From assembly GCF_030160235.1 (NCBI RefSeq), contig NZ_BSNY01000027.1, positions 225,384 through 289,383 on the forward strand: 64,000 bases of DNA, read 5' to 3'. The DNA is from Mesorhizobium huakuii. GTDB lineage: Bacteria; Pseudomonadota; Alphaproteobacteria; Rhizobiales; Rhizobiaceae. Positions 63,852-64,000 of this stretch are shown here, piece after piece. Numbering within the stretch: position 1 is the first letter of the stretch; every line of letters starts with the position of its first letter. The notes under the pieces are model-generated. The model was given only the letters and a program-made list of their open reading frames with translations, made no database searches and was not told the origin of the DNA. Position numbers and translations under genes: made by a program.

Positions 63852-64000
63852 AGAATGCGCCGTTATGCGCGCGGAATGCCTGTGGCATCGAGCGTTTCGG
63901 TCCGGCTCGTCGGATCGAGAGAATCTGGCGCGCCGACGAAAGGGGGACTGTCAGGAATTCCGTGTGCGGGCGGGCATAATGGGTAAAAAGGATTCCCACT

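Noticed and set aside
63484-63999. Minus-strand open frame of 171 codons at the right edge
   Set aside because: Overlaps the end of the FMO gene for 300 bases, has erratic Arg/Pro/Ser composition and no ribosome-binding site.

Overview
The window looks like an ordinary chromosomal segment of an alphaproteobacterium of the order Hyphomicrobiales, most likely Mesorhizobium or a close relative. That reading rests on the high G+C content, the nuoA-B-C-D-E-F-X-G-H order with a long rhizobial-type NuoE, the aerobic (CobG/CobN) cobalamin pathway, a BA14K-family protein and tandem Kup transporters. It is inference from protein character, not from a database match. I see no phage, integrase, transposase or CRISPR array.

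Region by region. Bases 1-8541 (minus strand) hold the respiratory complex I operon from nuoA to the start of nuoH. A small extra gene between nuoF and nuoG shares its C-terminal helix-hairpin-helix domain with the tail of NuoE. At 8874-10073 is a YcaQ-like winged-helix protein. Bases 10116-25751 are a cobalamin regulon: a B12 riboswitch with its own terminator/ribosome-binding-site hairpin, a DUF1636 protein, then cobW, cobN, cobG, cobH, cobI, cobJ, (cobK on the other strand), cobL, cobE, cobM, cobA, cobB, cobS and cobT, mostly joined by 4-base start/stop overlaps. It covers most of the route from uroporphyrinogen III to cobalamin. cobF, cobO, cobP, cobQ, cobC, cobD and the CobS/CobT chelatase partners are not in the window.

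Bases 25845-33625 hold a small membrane protein, tRNA-Lys(CUU), a PhzF-like protein, a MacAB-type ABC exporter whose adaptor gene carries a one-base frameshift, another small membrane protein, a NUDIX protein, an endonuclease/exonuclease/phosphatase-family protein and a BA14K protein. Bases 33705-37167 carry ilvC, a TetR regulator with a clear upstream palindrome, and a MarR regulator diverging from a Rieske/GST pair across a set of palindromes. Bases 37204-42825 hold a secreted TPR-CHAT (caspase-like) protein encoded behind a FAD monooxygenase and a HxlR regulator, and a divergent QorB-like reductase.

Bases 42880-53266 hold a reductase, two tandem kup genes that share an almost identical 3' third, pdxJ, a STAS-like protein, a RecD-like helicase, an EF-G remnant without its GTPase half, and a cobalt-type nitrile hydratase set (alpha, beta, activator). 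Bases 53345-57765 are an RND efflux permease and adaptor. Bases 57974-61712 hold a LysE exporter with a perfect palindrome upstream, a small membrane protein, and ilvI-ilvH behind a transcription attenuator. The attenuator has a 16-codon leader peptide rich in Leu, Ile and Val. The window closes with an NTF2-FMO flavoprotein.

The most interesting items are the ilv attenuator with a nearly leaderless leader peptide, the antisense cobK with touching start codons inside the cob operon, a palindromic repeat carried in frame inside cobG, the secreted TPR-CHAT protein, and sequence sharing between the two kup genes.
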